A stretch of 64,000 nt of DNA, from assembly GCF_947172395.1 (NCBI RefSeq), contig NC_069085.1, forward strand, positions 18,788,698 through 18,852,697, written 5' to 3'. Both the position numbers and the translations under genes were made by a program. This stretch comes from Bicyclus anynana. Its lineage: Eukaryota; Arthropoda; Insecta; Lepidoptera; Nymphalidae. This document shows, in pieces, positions 1-11,298 of the stretch. Each line of letters starts with the position of its first letter. Within the stretch, counting starts at the first letter, position 1. The notes beneath the pieces are model-generated. The model did no database searches and was not told where the DNA came from. It saw only the letters and a list, made by a program, of their open reading frames with translations.

Positions 1-1069
1 TCGCGCATCTTGGACTCCGAATTCACAGGGTAATGGGCTGTTATGTGACGGTGTCACTCCTGTAACCTTGGAAATGCTGAATTTTTTGTCAACGTTAAAC
101 GCCGCTCAATACAATACTATTCGCAATTCTTATAACCAAGGCAGAATCCTAGACCTAGTTTTATCATCTAGCGATTGTACCGTTGAAAAACCTGACGTTC
201 CCCTACTTAATGAATCAATTCACCATCCACCGCTCATAATAAAAACAGCCGAACTAGGCCTTCCTATCATTCAGAATAATGTTCCCCGTTATAATTATAG
301 ACAGGCTAATTTTGAAGCCATCAACGAAAGTATCAAAGCGATACCATGGGAGGAACTATTTCTAGACAAGAACTCCGAGAAAATACTTGAAATTTTCTAT
401 GAACAAATTTATAGTATTATAAAATCACACGTACCCTTAAAAGTAACTCGTGCCAAATATCCAACTTGGTTCTCACCTTCACTCATTCGTATATTTAAAA
501 ATAAAAACAATGCCTGGATAAAATGGAAAAAGTACAACAATATCTCTGACTATGAAACATTTTCAATCTTCAGGAAAAGATTTAGTACCCAGTGTTCGAA
601 ATGCTTTGCCACTTATAAAAAGTCGGTGGAGGATAGCGTGCGTTCAAATATCAAGTATTTTTTCACATATGTTGCTAACCGCAAAGGTAAATCTGGAATA
701 CCTTCTACAATGAAGTATAAGTCCACACAATCTAGCGATCCGGATAACATATGTAATATGTTCTCGGAGTTCTTTCAATCCGTCTACGAACCATCATCAC
801 TATGCTTGGAGAACTGGACCCCTCCTGATGGCGATAGTTGCAACCAGTTGTTAATAGACAGTTTACAGTTTAGCCTAGAACAAGTTTGTAAAGAATTGAA
901 ATATCTTGATACCTCCAAAGGAGCGGGTCCTGACCACCTCCCAGCAATATTCTTAAATAATACATATAAATCTATATCACAATTATTTCAGAACAACACC
1001 TTGCGATATGTGGCATGGCCTACAAAAAAGTCCCAGCCCGGGATATTGCTATACCTATACTCCCCATAA
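1..1069 (+). mobile_element. Jockey-like LINE ORF2 fragment (endonuclease end to RT start), truncated at both ends
   Basis: The frame is open from the first bases of the window to a stop at 1069, so the piece is cut by the window edge; an internal ATG lies at 68. The first part reads like the end of an endonuclease/exonuclease/phosphatase domain (ILDLVLSSS, then SIHHPPLII where active elements usually have an S-D-H motif). A basic linker of about 200 residues follows, rich in K and R, with YPTWFSPSL and a FSEFFQSVYEPSS segment. The frame ends just after the conserved start of the reverse transcriptase (LDTSKGAGPDHLPAIFL). The catalytic RT blocks are absent, so it cannot be functional as it stands. 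It differs from the element at 43661 in the shared RT start, so it may be a separate family. Confidence 0.8.
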
Positions 1070-1094
1070 ACAAAGAGCACACGAAAGCAAAGTG

Positions 1095-1185
1095 CTGTAT
1101 TTTATAGCTTGACCAAGGACTCGAACCCAGAATCTCGAGACCCGAAGTTACATGGGCTAAACATTTGACCAACGAGGCAATCGAT
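1095..1185 (-). repeat. tRNA-derived SINE head, family 4
   Basis: Read on the minus strand this starts GCCTCGTTGGTCAAA and contains a GGGTTCGAGTCC B-box, the layout of a pol III promoter in a tRNA-derived SINE. A longer relative with the same head lies at about 10975-11235 on the same strand. The copy is short and degenerate. Confidence 0.5.
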
Positions 1186-1399
1186 ACATTTTTCCTTAAA
1201 GACCAACTTAAATTATTAAAACTTTTCTATTGATTAAGGATACGTCTCGCGCCACTATGTTCTGATCTCACCCTACTTAGATAAAAAGAGTCACAAAGTA
1301 GACGAGAAAAGGTAGACCTGTCCATATGCCGAAAACATTTTAGACATATTTATCATGTAATGCTAAAGAATAGACATTAATCGGTGTTTATCATTTCAG

Positions 1400-1574
1400 T
1401 GTGATACGTGAACAATACTGGGCGTGCTCAAAATGGCCATTCATGACCAGGATCTTGGTCATCGCGGTGGGACTCCTGCTGGGCGCTGTCATCGGCCTCT
1501 CCATCATCATCGCGATGGATAGAGAAGACCACCAAAACACCAACATCTTCAGAACACAGCCGGCGCCTGATTAA
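1400..1574 (+). CDS. Terminal exon of an unidentified membrane protein (C-terminal anchor)
   Basis: A clear splice acceptor (tttatcatttcag) precedes T|GTG ATA and the frame runs 57 codons to TAA at 1572-1574; the exon starts with one base completing a split codon. The encoded tail has an aromatic/Cys juxtamembrane stretch (REQYWACSKWPFMTR), a hydrophobic helix of about 20 residues (ILVIAVGLLLGAVIGLSIII) and a polar end, DREDHQNTNIFRTQPAPD. This fits a single-pass or last-helix C-terminus with a short tail. GC-rich third positions contrast with the AT-rich flanks, and a polyadenylation signal follows at 1849. The upstream exons are not visible; they would be left of the window or interrupted by the LINE fragment at 1-1069. 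I do not recognise the family. The gene is on the strand opposite to the laminin gene. Confidence 0.65.
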
Positions 1575-1848
1575 GGCAGAACCTGTATGATATCGTGGTG
1601 TGATAACCTTTGATGACAAATGTTTTGTGGACTTATTGCCACGTGTTAGCTGTAATTTTTTTGAATATGTTTTACTTTTAATATATGTTCTATTAAGTGT
1701 AATGCTTTCTCTCTGTAGTATCGTAAGATAGACGTAAGGTTAGGATTATGTTGTATTGACTAGAATAATAATTATTATGATCTATAAATTATCGCATTGG
1801 CGCACCGTAGTGGGTCTATTACAGAAAATAGTAACAATACTAATTAAG

Positions 1849-1854
1849 AATAAA
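1849..1854 (+). promoter_or_regulatory. Polyadenylation signal of the 1400-1574 gene
   Basis: AATAAA occurs 275 bases after the stop codon, followed by T-rich sequence (tttatttatcgtttctta). This is the first good hexamer downstream and would give a 3' UTR of about 300 bases. Confidence 0.5.
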
Positions 1855-1869
1855 TGTCATTTATTTATC

Positions 1870-2639
1870 GTTTCTTATTTTATTTCTTAGTTTTAATTAT
1901 CTTATATTTTTTTTGCGAATTTGGCTTGGTTGAAAATACCTGTCTTGATTTACTTATCAATGAATTACTAAGAAAATTCAATAACTTCTAAGATCTTAAT
2001 TTCTCCTTCTTCTTCCTTCGGCGCTGTAACCCTTTGTGGGTTTTGCCTCCACAACCACTTTTCGTGTTTGTTCTTATTATTTATTTTTGTTTTTTCTTTG
2101 TAGGGTTCGTGGTCAATTTATTGGAATTCGCAACCATATAATAATTTCTTATTCCATGTTGAGTGGTTAGTTCAATATGGATTTAGAAATTATTTTAATT
2201 TACAGTTAATAAAGCAGGTTTGCAACAGGCTTTACTCTCTAAACTAATGAAACCAAAGTAACAAAAGGCACGTTAAATAAGAGTGTCCAATATTAGTTAT
2301 ATAACACTTGAACATTGTACGCTTCATGGAAACAATAAAAATGGTTATTCCAGAAATCGCAAATGATTATCGACTCAGATAACAATGCATTGTACAAACA
2401 TCGATAACACTAATCCGCCAACTAAATTAGATTGTCGTGTTTGCAGAATCGACAGCCGCCATTCGAGATAGATAAATATTTTATCATATAGGAACAAGAA
2501 GAATTTGTTATTCCAAGATTAATATGTATCTCGATGAGAAATTGCGAGAACTGTCTACGTTTTATCGATCGAATTAAGTCAAGAAGAGATATTATTTTTT
2601 TTTATCTTGGATAGGCTTGCGCTTGACAACAATCATGCC
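1870..2639. other. AT-rich non-coding DNA
   Basis: No gene is visible. The block at about 2010-2080 (ccttcggcgctgtaaccc, then a gggttttgcctcc stretch) resembles a dispersed lepidopteran repeat, but I cannot name it. Confidence 0.4.
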
Positions 2640-2790
2640 TGATGGTGAGTCTAAGATGAAACGCGCTTGCCTAGAAGATGCCTATTCACTCTTGCCTTGA
2701 AGGTGCACAAATTGTAGGTGTCAGGAAACACAGACGCCGTATAGATAAGGTCAAAGATGATCCAATGAACTTAGTGCAACTTTAATCTAC
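2625..2790 (+). repeat. Dispersed repeat, same family as 45890 and 47740
   Basis: The segment holds tgcctgatggtgagtctaa, then cgcgcttgcctagaagatgc, ctattcactcttgccttgaa and finally ggtgcacaaattgtaggtg. The same blocks occur in reverse order and orientation at about 47740-47885, and in part at 45880-45965. Its end resembles the 3' end of SINE family 1. Confidence 0.5.
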
Positions 2791-2799
2791 TAAAATCAA

Positions 2800-3600
2800 A
2801 AGTACCATTTCTTAGTGATAGTTGATGGAATATACATGTTATTCAATCTTTGTAGACTGTATTTGCTGCTGTAGGCAAAGATTTTATAACGATTAGATAT
2901 ATCACTAGCGCGTACAATTTAATTTCGTCCCATAGTAACCTAAATATTGTATACAATGCGTGTGCAGGTTTTAGTGTAAAAACTATTTATACTTACACAC
3001 AAAATTGTGCAATGCGCTCAGTGAAATAGCTGAGTTCGGATAACTTTTCCGCGGTGATTTTTTTGGCATTTTTATAGTAATAGTTGACGGAATATATCAA
3101 TAACCCAATCTTCGTAAGCTCTTTAACGGTACTATAGCAGTGTGATCGCGTAGTTTAGATGATTGTAGAAGCTATCGGAGTCGAGCCAGTGATCTAGAAT
3201 AATGTAGGCAAACCTAAGAGCGTTTTGTTTGAGACTTGGGTCTTGGCTTAGTGAGAATTAAAACGATATTGTGTATTAGCTTTTTGTCGACCCTGAGATG
3301 TCTGAATACTTGCAAGGAGAAAATAATGCTTAGAGTCCTAAATTGTTGCAAAAAAGCACAACGACTTAGCGTTCCAGTACTTTGCCACAAAAACCGGGCA
3401 GGAATTTATCCAATCAGGTAAGTACAGGGTGCAATAAACTCTACTCTTTCCAAAGTCACGTGCTACTATCTCAAAATGTATTATCACTTACCACCAGGTG
3501 AGATTGCGGTCTAGCGATAAGTTTAAGTTGAATAAAAGAAACATACCTAATTGTTATGCGAATTACGTTATCGTTAAGAAATCTGTATAATTTTATTGAT
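2800..3600. other. AT-rich non-coding DNA
   Basis: No gene is supported. A degenerate SINE tail (tatcacttaccaccaggtga) lies at about 3480-3502. Confidence 0.4.
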
Positions 3601-3611
3601 AGTAAAATTGA

Positions 3612-3614
<3 letters not shown>

Positions 3615-3650
<36 letters not shown>

Positions 3651-3934
3651 CGGGGGGGAAATCTCTTTGTGAGATACCCGACTTATTGGGGACAAGACGG
3701 GTTATGTGGGACTTACCACTAAAACCCCCTCGGTGGCCACCCTCAGTGCATATTGGGATGCTCCGGGATCTCTTTTGAACTCGCCGGTGCATCCGTTGCA
3801 CTACGCCTCTAGTGCTCGTCTAAGAGTATATATATATTTTATGATGTCATACCACGCATAGCAGCTTGTGCCACTCTAAGCTGCTATCTTCCAGTGTCCG
3901 CGGATTATGAGCAGCCAAAGCCCCCACTCACAGT
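3615..3934 (-). mobile_element. 5'-truncated poly(A) LINE 3' end (R1-clade-like UTR) with perfect target duplication
   Basis: On the minus strand about 284 bases of GC-rich sequence end in an uninterrupted 36-base poly(A), seen as T at 3615-3650. The 14-base sequence agtaaaattgatac stands directly on both sides (3601-3614 and 3935-3948), which is a target-site duplication. This is direct evidence of a retrotransposed, 5'-truncated insertion. The 3' end contains gagggtggccaccgaggggg and gtaagtcccacataacc, wording I associate with the 3' UTRs of R1-like LINEs in moths; that family call is from memory. The perfect duplication and unbroken A tract suggest a young insertion. Confidence 0.8.
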
Positions 3935-3948
3935 AGTAAAATTGATAC

Positions 3949-4768
3949 TAGATGGCGTTAAACGTCACGATTATGCTGAAAGAAATGGATAGAGCATTAA
4001 TTTGGAAAAATATTGAGGTTTTTAGCAAAAATTATAGCGATCCGTGTTTCATTTGAATAAAACCAGCCAAGTGCGAGTCGAATTGTCTAACTATCATGGT
4101 TTATGAAATCTTGGTGACAGACCGTGGGACAGCGGAGTAGGTATAATAGGGTTCCGTTTTACATCATCATTATCAACCCTCTTCTGTCAGTCTCCTGTCA
4201 GAATGAAGAAAAATCCTAATAGCAGCCTGCCCAAATACAAACATTAAGTCTGCCTAAATTCAGCTATTGACCATCAATTATTCTTACGATCTTGCAACGG
4301 AAACGGCAGCGCAGATGTTTCAAAATATATTTTTTTCGTCAAGTCGAGCCATCATGCACGCAGCGACAACACACGAACAGTTCTTGACGTTAGTGATTGT
4401 CAGTATTGATGGTCAGTGGCTAACGTAAAAGAAGATAACTCTGGCTATCAGACGTTCATACTCCATATGTAGCGGCTGGAATTAAGGCCAGTTAGTTAGT
4501 TAGATAAATATAGTTTAATTAAAGTGAACGGTGGAGTCAAAGCTGATAAGCGTCATCAATCAGGTTATCTCTCATCTCGCGAGATAAGGACGTCTCTAAC
4601 CTTCACACCAAAAGATGGTAAAAACATTATGCTTTGTTAGCTTGAAGATAAAATGTATAGGCAGATAAGGTAATCTTTGCGAGATATTTGAAAACTTCTC
4701 TGTTGTATTGTGACGCTAAGGTCGGAGGATCCAGGTTCTCCGTTTTAGGTTAAATTATGAGATTTGAA
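3949..4768. other. Non-coding DNA
   Basis: No ORF or recognisable exon is visible. I see nothing else that I can name. Confidence 0.4.
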
Positions 4769-4944
4769 TCTTAGTATTATAAATGCGAAAAGTCATCATG
4801 AAATCTCGAAAACTGTTTGACGTACAAAAATGAAATTTGGCAGGGAGGTAGTCTATAGTTAGTAGGTATTCACTTAGAGCAGCTTTTGCGATAGGGCCGG
4901 ATTAAGGAGGTCTAAGGGCGGAGGAATTCGCGGGTGTTCGCTAG
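4769..4944 (+). mobile_element. Non-autonomous Helitron-like element
   Basis: It begins TCTTAGTATTATAAATGCG and ends GGGTGTTCGCTAG, flanked by A on the left and T on the right, as expected for Helitron insertion between A and T. It has no ORF and no terminal inverted repeat. Confidence 0.6.
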
Positions 4945-4985
4945 TACTATATAATAGTGTAACCATAACAACATCTCAAAGCGAA

Positions 4986-5151
4986 TCCTAACTAATATTA
5001 TAAATTTGAATGTGGGGTTTGTTTTTTACTTTCACGTTTAAACCACTAAACCGATTTAAAAAATATTTTCACCAAGGGAAAGCTATTAAGGATTTATTTT
5101 ATCCCCATATTCACACGGAAGTACGCGAATAAAACTGCGGGACGTTGCTAG
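4986..5151 (+). mobile_element. Non-autonomous Helitron-like element
   Basis: It begins TCCTAACTAATATTATAAAT and ends GACGTTGCTAG, again between A (4985) and T (5152). It lies only 41 bases from the preceding copy but is a different subfamily, with an aaaccactaaaccgattta block. Confidence 0.65.
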
Positions 5152-5811
5152 TAACATTTAATAGCAAAAAACTTCAAAAAAGTTCAAAGTGGACCAGACC
5201 CCAAGAAAGTACTTAAGTATGTCTGAACGATTTGTATTTGGAATAGAGATAAATAGGACCATGGAGCAGAACTTATTCGTTTTACCTCGGAATAATCCTT
5301 GGTTATTATTGAGAAACCATTCACCTAGAGTCATATTCATATTTGCTGTTAGTAACGAGGAATTACAATAAACAAAAATTATAAAGGGTTCCTTGTGGAC
5401 TTGGATAACAGAACCCTAAAAACTTTCGTTGTATAAAAAATGGCTCCACTTATAAGATTGTTAGCATCGCTGCTATTGTAGCGAGCAGGTCCTATGGAGG
5501 CTGTTAACTAAATAGCTATTAAAGATGTATTTTTGTAGAGATAAGTGCGCAGTGGCGGGACAATGGCTGTCGGTACACAATGCCGGCAAATGGTACGCGG
5601 GAGATAGGATCGTCCGCACGGGGCGCCCTCTCAATCATTGGGAAACGCGCACTAGAAAATATTTAAAGCCTTAATATATGTACGAGTATATTAGTTAATA
5701 TGCTCAATACTGTGAGGTGGTAGGTTCGGTCCCCACTCACTGGAATGTTGTAGAAAGAAAAAAAGAAATAAAACGTATTCTAAATTGTACCACACACCAT
5801 ACTGCTTAAGC
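5152..5811. other. Non-coding DNA
   Basis: No supported gene. A GC-richer patch at about 5545-5650 has no usable frame. Confidence 0.4.
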
Positions 5812-6240
5812 ACGGACATAAGTTAGTTATTTCTGCTTATCGTCTCTCAAAAGTAAAAAAAATCTTTTGTAGATTTTTATGTACTCTATAACAAGAACGC
5901 CAATGCATTGTGATGGACCTGCCAATGCATAACTTTAAGCAATGTGTTAAAAACATTTACTTAGTCGAGGTAAATACGCCATTGATGAGTTCCTTAATGA
6001 TAAAGGTGCTTGGAGGTTCAGCTTCCACCTTCACACAGGAAGTAAAACTATAAAAAATTATATATGTTATCTATTGTAAATTATAATAGTTACTGTATGA
6101 TTTTTTTTAAAGAGCAGCTGTTGACTTTTCTTGTCGGCTCTTTTCAGTAGAATCTCTCCCTTCCGAACCGGTGGATCTGGAAGCTTTACAAATTTACTGA
6201 ACGTTCCAAAAGTGCTTGTAAACTGAGCATACACTATTGT
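5812..6240 (+). pseudogene. Decayed 3' end of the jockey-like LINE seen at 43661
   Basis: Blocks such as cataagttagttatttctgc, gatggacctgccaatgcata, ctttaagcaatgtgttaaaa and gatgagttccttaatgataa match 45100-45300 almost base for base. The 3' UTR block (ttccgaaccggtgg, ccaaaagtgcttgtaaactg) matches 45450-45520. Small insertions and deletions break the frame, so this is a dead, heavily 5'-truncated copy holding only the last part of ORF2 and the 3' UTR. Confidence 0.8.
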
Positions 6241-6635
6241 AGCGTCCGATGCCTCAATCAGTAAGTAAGACAACCTGCTACTTCGGCATTGCCAAGCAAG
6301 AGTTGTCGTGCTTGTAAGAAACTTTTTCTTGCTTGTTTAGGGTGAAAAACTAAATATTGTATACACGACATCGGTGTGATAGGACGCTTGAACTCCTGAT
6401 ATATATTTTTTTATATTTGCCATAACTATGGCTTGCTCAGGTGGTTGCGACATCGAAGGCTATAATAATGCAGGCATTGGTACTCATATGTGGTACAATT
6501 TTAAATTAACGTTGTTTCTTTCTTTCTTGGTCAAGACAATAATTCAGCGGACAGGAATCGAACCACGACCTCTCAGTGATTGTCCGGCTACATTACCGTG
6601 GAACTGTTGACACTTTTATTTTTAAATATTTAAAT
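6241..6635. other. Non-coding DNA
   Basis: Nothing supported apart from a tRNA-like B-box remnant (caggaatcgaaccacgacc) near 6550 on the minus strand. Confidence 0.35.
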
Positions 6636-6832
6636 TCTTCGTCCGCGTGGAATTCGGTTTTTTACAAATCCCGTAAAACGGGAACTATGGATTTTTCAGT
6701 GATGAAAAATAGCCTATGTCTTAATCAAGAATAAAATCTCTTTCCATTCCAAATTTCAGCCAAATCGCTTCAGTTCACAAAGGAGGAACAAACAGAAACA
6801 CTTACACACAAACTTTCTCCATGTTAGTGTGA
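6636..6832 (-). mobile_element. Helitron-like element, subfamily B, 3' end incomplete
   Basis: Shared blocks with 15316-15547 are ttcgtccgcgtggaattc, aatttcagccaaatcgcttc and a cttacacacaaact stretch. The 5' end on the minus strand is TCACACTAA. The terminal CTAG side is lost. Confidence 0.6.
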
Positions 6833-8141
6833 TTTTAATGATGTAAAAGATTAAATTATAAGTATTTACGTTGATAATGATTAATACGGTATCCGTCTTT
6901 AGTTGATAAGGATAAACTGTATCCGTCTTAAATTCTTTCCAATTACCACGTCCATAGTATACCTAAGTACAGCACCATTTTTTGAGAAAATACATTTTTC
7001 TGGGTGGACGCAAAATACATAGTTTCATAACCTAGGACTTCATAATCCATAGCCGCACACTGAACCAACGGGGAATTTATTTTAGTAAAATTAAAAAGGT
7101 TTTTTTTGAGGTAAAAACGTTTAGTGTCGTGCCGTACCCCATTCTTCTCCTAACGGGTGGTCGAAGCGGACTAATTTATTGCCCATCCCTACCCGGTTAT
7201 CGATGTGTTTAAGTGGTGTAGCTACTTTATCACAAAATAGGGATGTGCACGCTTTGAGATTAAATCTTCACGATTTTTACTCGATGAAAATATTGTTCTA
7301 GTATCGATATTTTTTTTTGTTTGCATAGTTGTATTATAAAAGTCTTTGAGCCAGAGTAATGTGATAGGACTTGCCTTGTAGATACTATCACCAAGTTTAC
7401 GTGAAGCAGTATTCACAGCAATGCTGCGAATGAAATAATCGAGTCCTTTGGTGTAAGTTTTTTTTTAATACTATCTCGGCACAATATAAGAATCATGTCA
7501 CCAGTTTCTAGTTACTTATCATCGAGGCAATCTTTCGAAAAACAACGATACTATGCCGATATCAAATTTTAAGGTCTTTTAGCGAATGCGAAGGGTTACC
7601 ATACTGCTAAGTCTTGCGACTAAAGACATGATTCTTAATTACTAAATAAATGACAAGAAAATCAGTAGCATTGAGCGTTTAAGAGTATGGTCACTGATGA
7701 AATTACTGACACTGAAGGCTCTTACCATTAGGTTGACAGTTGGTAGTAGGTGAATTTATTAAAGCCATAAGAAAAATATATTACACATTTTTCTTCGCGC
7801 AATTACAACTCTTTCAAACCTAACCCTAAACTACCTGTTTTTTCAAGCGAACGGACGGGCCCCTAAAACATTTAGCAAACTGCCAACGTAGGCACCAGGG
7901 CTGTAACAGTTTTGATAAGATTGCGTAATGGTAATCGATTTATGTTACACCGATTAACTAAATTAGTATACAGCGCCAACGCCGCACTGTAATTGATGTA
8001 ATATACGCACTGTATAGGTCGCAGTCACTGATGTTTGATACAAACCGTAGATACACGCTTACTTAGATATATTTTGTTGTTTAAGTAATAATTTAGTGTT
8101 CTGTTTGTTATTATTGTCGTCTATTTGTCCCGTGCTAGGCT
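6833..8141. other. Non-coding DNA
   Basis: A 1.3 kb AT-rich stretch with no credible exon or recognised repeat. Confidence 0.4.
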
Positions 8142-8425
8142 TCAACCGTGGCTTATCATAGTACCAAAATGACTTGCTACTTTGTATCTATTGGAACGGC
8201 CAATGGCCGTTGGGATCCCAAGGTGCTGAAATGGCGACCTCACACCGGAAAACGCAGTGTTGGTCGACAAAGACAACCCACAAAATGGACTGAGGACATC
8301 AAGCGGGTTGTAGGGATCCGCTGGATGCTGGCGGCCCGAGACCGTGATGTTTGGAAGTTTATACAAGAAGCTTATGTCCAGCAGTGGAAATCCATTGGCT
8401 GATAATGATGATGATGATGATGACC
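8142..8425 (+). mobile_element. RTE-type LINE: C-terminal end of reverse transcriptase ORF and (TGA)n tail
   Basis: The frame at 8148-8402 encodes GRWDPKVLKWRPHTGKRSVG, then RQRQPTKWTEDIKRV, GIRWMLAARDRDVWKFIQEA and YVQQWKSIG before the stop. I recognise this as the C-terminal end of lepidopteran RTE-type endonuclease-reverse transcriptases. It is followed by a gatgatgatgatgatgatga tail, typical of RTE 3' ends. The enzymatic domains are missing, so it is a dead 5'-truncated copy. Tail-only copies occur at 12243, 20320 and 62440. Confidence 0.85.
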
Positions 8426-9681
8426 CATTGGGAATAAGACTTGGTTTAATTATTATTATTATTAAACATTACAAAAATCGAAATAAAATAATTCGTTTGG
8501 AACCCTCTTAATTTAAAATTTAAGTTTTGCAAACTAAGCCTAATAAAAATAAATGAATTTTAACTTTGACTTGGTCTACACATTTTCACAAAATTTATAA
8601 TGTTTCGTTTGCATTACAGTCGCCCTGCAGTCATTAATGTAAGATAGGTCTCTCTCCGAGCGAAAAGAACCACATCAATGCATACAGTGTGTGCCTTTTA
8701 AGTCACATTTTCCAATAACCATTCGCTATTGGTCTGTTTGAAAATTTACTTAATTTTCCATACTAAAAATTCAGGTAACTAATGGAAAGTGTTTTTCACA
8801 TTTGTGACGCCATAGTCCACGTTCTTTGATGGATTTTTTGCCTAACTGAAGAACCAGTTGGCCAATTGGCTCTTTATCCTAAAATGTACGTTATCTTCGT
8901 ATTTTTCGGGTAACATATCAATGGCGCGGGCCCTTAAAATGCAATTAATTTCTTTCGAGCGCATATCTAACCCCATTATTCACTGTGCACAAAGCGCGCC
9001 GCACACACGCTCCGCCGCTAATTAAAGAGTAAGGATCGTACATGTCATTTAATTAAAATATTTAAAACGACTCGCGAAAGTTTCGACCTTTGCGTTTAAG
9101 AATCCGTAATTCGTTTGTATGGAGATTCTTGGTCCGTCTGTGAATCAGAGTTTATGTAATGCTTTCTTTTTATTGGATCAATTGAGGACGCTTTTTTTTA
9201 CATCTGAAAGATTCATTTAATCTACTGAAAATTCGTTGAGTAGTTTAAGGCTCAATTTACAATGCCGTGGAATGCAATGAAATGGAATTTTCAAACTTAG
9301 CACAGCGAAGTTTACCTATGTCAGTTGTATGAAATAAAATTTATTGCTAAAATAAGTCTGTTTACAATAGCGCTGAGGACCCTGAATTAAGTTTGAAAAA
9401 CCTGTATCTCAGGATCCTCGCTCTTCCTGGTTAGTTTCTTGGTCCATAAATCTGCTATTTTAATAATTTAGAGAATTGATGACAGGCCCCGCGGTTATAC
9501 TCGCATTGTTCCCAGTTCCTTGGGAATACTGGTAAAAATATTTCCTAAATGATTCGGTGTAAATACCTTTCTAAGGATGGAAGAATTTTTAAAATCGATC
9601 GAGTAGTTTTTAAGTTAAAGCGTAATAATCAAATAAACAAATCAAGTCTTACTTGTTCATAATATTCATCATTTACAAACC
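8426..9681. other. Non-coding DNA
   Basis: AT-rich with no supported gene. Short GC patches at 8920-9020 and 9481-9530 were checked for a further laminin exon and showed no LN-domain motif. Confidence 0.4.
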
Positions 9682-9962
9682 ATATTCGGCTCATTGCTGA
9701 GCTCGAGTCTCTTCTCAAAATGAGAGGGGTTAGGCCAATATTCCACCACGCTGGCCCAATGCGGATTGGCAGACTTCACACACGAATAGAATTAAAAAAA
9801 ATTCTCTGGTATGCAGGTTTACTCACGATATTTTTCCTTCACCGTTTGAGACACGTGATATTTAATATTTACTTTAAAAGCCCACAACTGAAAAGTTGGA
9901 AAAGTATGACCGGATTCAACCCACACCCTCCGGAATCGGAGGCAGAGGTTATATCCACTAGG
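9682..9962 (-). repeat. tRNA-derived SINE, family 2
   Basis: Minus-strand reading starts with a tRNA-like head (GCCTAGTGGATATAACCTC, then a GGGTTGAATCC B-box) and ends with cagcaatgagccgaatatgg. It shares nearly all blocks with copies at 11866, 26069, 37808, 55207 and 58650, including the paired boxes aaactctcatttt/aggggttaggcc. Confidence 0.75.
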
Positions 9963-9995
9963 CTTTCATGCTCTTCATCATTCATGTTTATAACA

Positions 9996-10193
9996 TCTAT
10001 ACTAATATTATAAAGCTGAAGAGTTTGTTTGTTTGTTTGATTGAACGCGCTAATCTCAGGAACTACTGGTCCGATTTGAAAAATTCTTTCAGTGTTAGAT
10101 AGCCCATTTATCGAGGAAGGCTGCAGGCTATTTTATCCGCGTATTCCTACAGGAACGGGAACCACGCGGGTGAAACCGCGCGGCGTCAGCTAG
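9996..10193 (+). mobile_element. Helitron-like element, subfamily A, complete
   Basis: It starts TCTATACTAATATTATAAAG, has a (GTTT)n tract after gaagag, the block gaacgcgctaatctcaggaa, and ends CGGCGTCAGCTAG. It is flanked by A (9995) and T (10194). A CGCGG-GTGAAA-CCGCG hairpin sits just inside the 3' end, the position of the Helitron terminator hairpin. No coding capacity. It resembles elements described in Lepidoptera as Lep1; that name is from memory. Confidence 0.75.
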
Positions 10194-10805
10194 TTAGTTT
10201 ATATAAATTCAATACGAGCCAACAAGACATCAGCACCTACGTCTTCCGGGAAATTCTCACGCATTCTAGACATTAACATTTAACAGTTTTACAGATTAAC
10301 CGGAACAAACACACAGTTAATTTTGTATTCGTTTTCTTTCAAATGTCTAACATGCATGTAGTATTATAACTATTAATACGCCGGCGACTCTGTCTGTTAA
10401 AATTAACGAGGCGCGTACAAAGTTATTGGAGGTTTAATTAATCGTAAATCACTTTATGGTGCATACAGAAAGGGTAATGTGTTACAGAAAACGTTACATT
10501 TAACCGTGAAATCAATAGTAGGCAGACGTAACTTTAGGTGGCCTTGAAGGTCCAGTGGTTGTAGAGCATGAGTTCTACATTCGAATCTTGGTTCGAAAAA
10601 GAATTTTTTTTGGGTTTTTTTTTCAGTTAAATCGACGCAGGCGGAAGAATTTATGAACAGAACGTTGCTATTTTCGGAGGAAAATCGATGAATCCTAGCG
10701 ACTAAGTCACCTCAACAAAAATCTTCTCCGCAGGATTCTACTCTACGTACATTTCACTTAGAAATCGAAGCATCCTCAGTAGATGTTGACTCGGTCATAC
10801 ATTGT
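10194..10805. other. Non-coding DNA with one tRNA-like remnant
   Basis: At 10548-10605 ggtccagtggttgtagagca and ttcgaatcttggttcgaaaa resemble the A and B boxes of a decayed tRNA-derived SINE. Nothing else is supported. Confidence 0.35.
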
Positions 10806-10819
10806 TAGTCTATTTCAAC

Positions 10820-10940
10820 AGCCCGGAGCCAGGCCTTCCTCCTTTTACGATTATGAAAGAGGATATGGAGTCCACCACCACTCTGTTCCAATTAGAACCA
10901 CCACTCTGCTCACACGCGGGTTGACGTTGGGGTGATAATG
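10820..10940 (+). repeat. Dispersed repeat fragment (also near 43020 and 51945)
   Basis: The blocks ggagccaggccttcctcctt and gaggatatggagtccaccac recur at 43015-43110 and around 51945-52215. The last copy is interrupted by a Helitron-like element. The family is not identified. Confidence 0.45.
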
Positions 10941-10974
10941 TTTAGCTTTGAACGATCAATATCAAATGTTAATG

Positions 10975-11235
10975 ATAATAACTTGCACCAACAGTTCAAC
11001 GTTCTTTACAAGGCACAAGGGTGTATAACTACATACCCACCAACTTCCGAACTCATACTTCTTACTTATTAGCCCGACCCCTGGACTCAACCCCAAACTT
11101 AGTAATCCGAAGCCACATAAACTGTTACCAACGAGGCTTGGTGCAATGTTCAATTGCAAAGTAAACATGAACAACCCACTACTTCCCATGGCCCACCCGA
11201 CTTCGAAGTCATTCGGGCCGAATCAGTGGAAAGGC
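10975..11235 (-). repeat. tRNA-derived SINE, family 4
   Basis: Minus-strand head GCCTCGTTGGTAACAG, then a GGGGTTGAGTCC B-box and ggtcgggctaataagtaaga. It is the longer relative of the copy at 1095-1185. Confidence 0.5.
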
Positions 11236-11298
11236 AGGCCCGGTACTTGCTTTTCGCGTGTTCCTGAGCCTCCGTCTTGACTCCCTACAACTTCTTTA

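Noticed and set aside
3574..3801. Lysine- or phenylalanine-run frames near 3600
   Set aside because: They are translations of the 36-base poly(A)/poly(T) tail of a LINE insertion.
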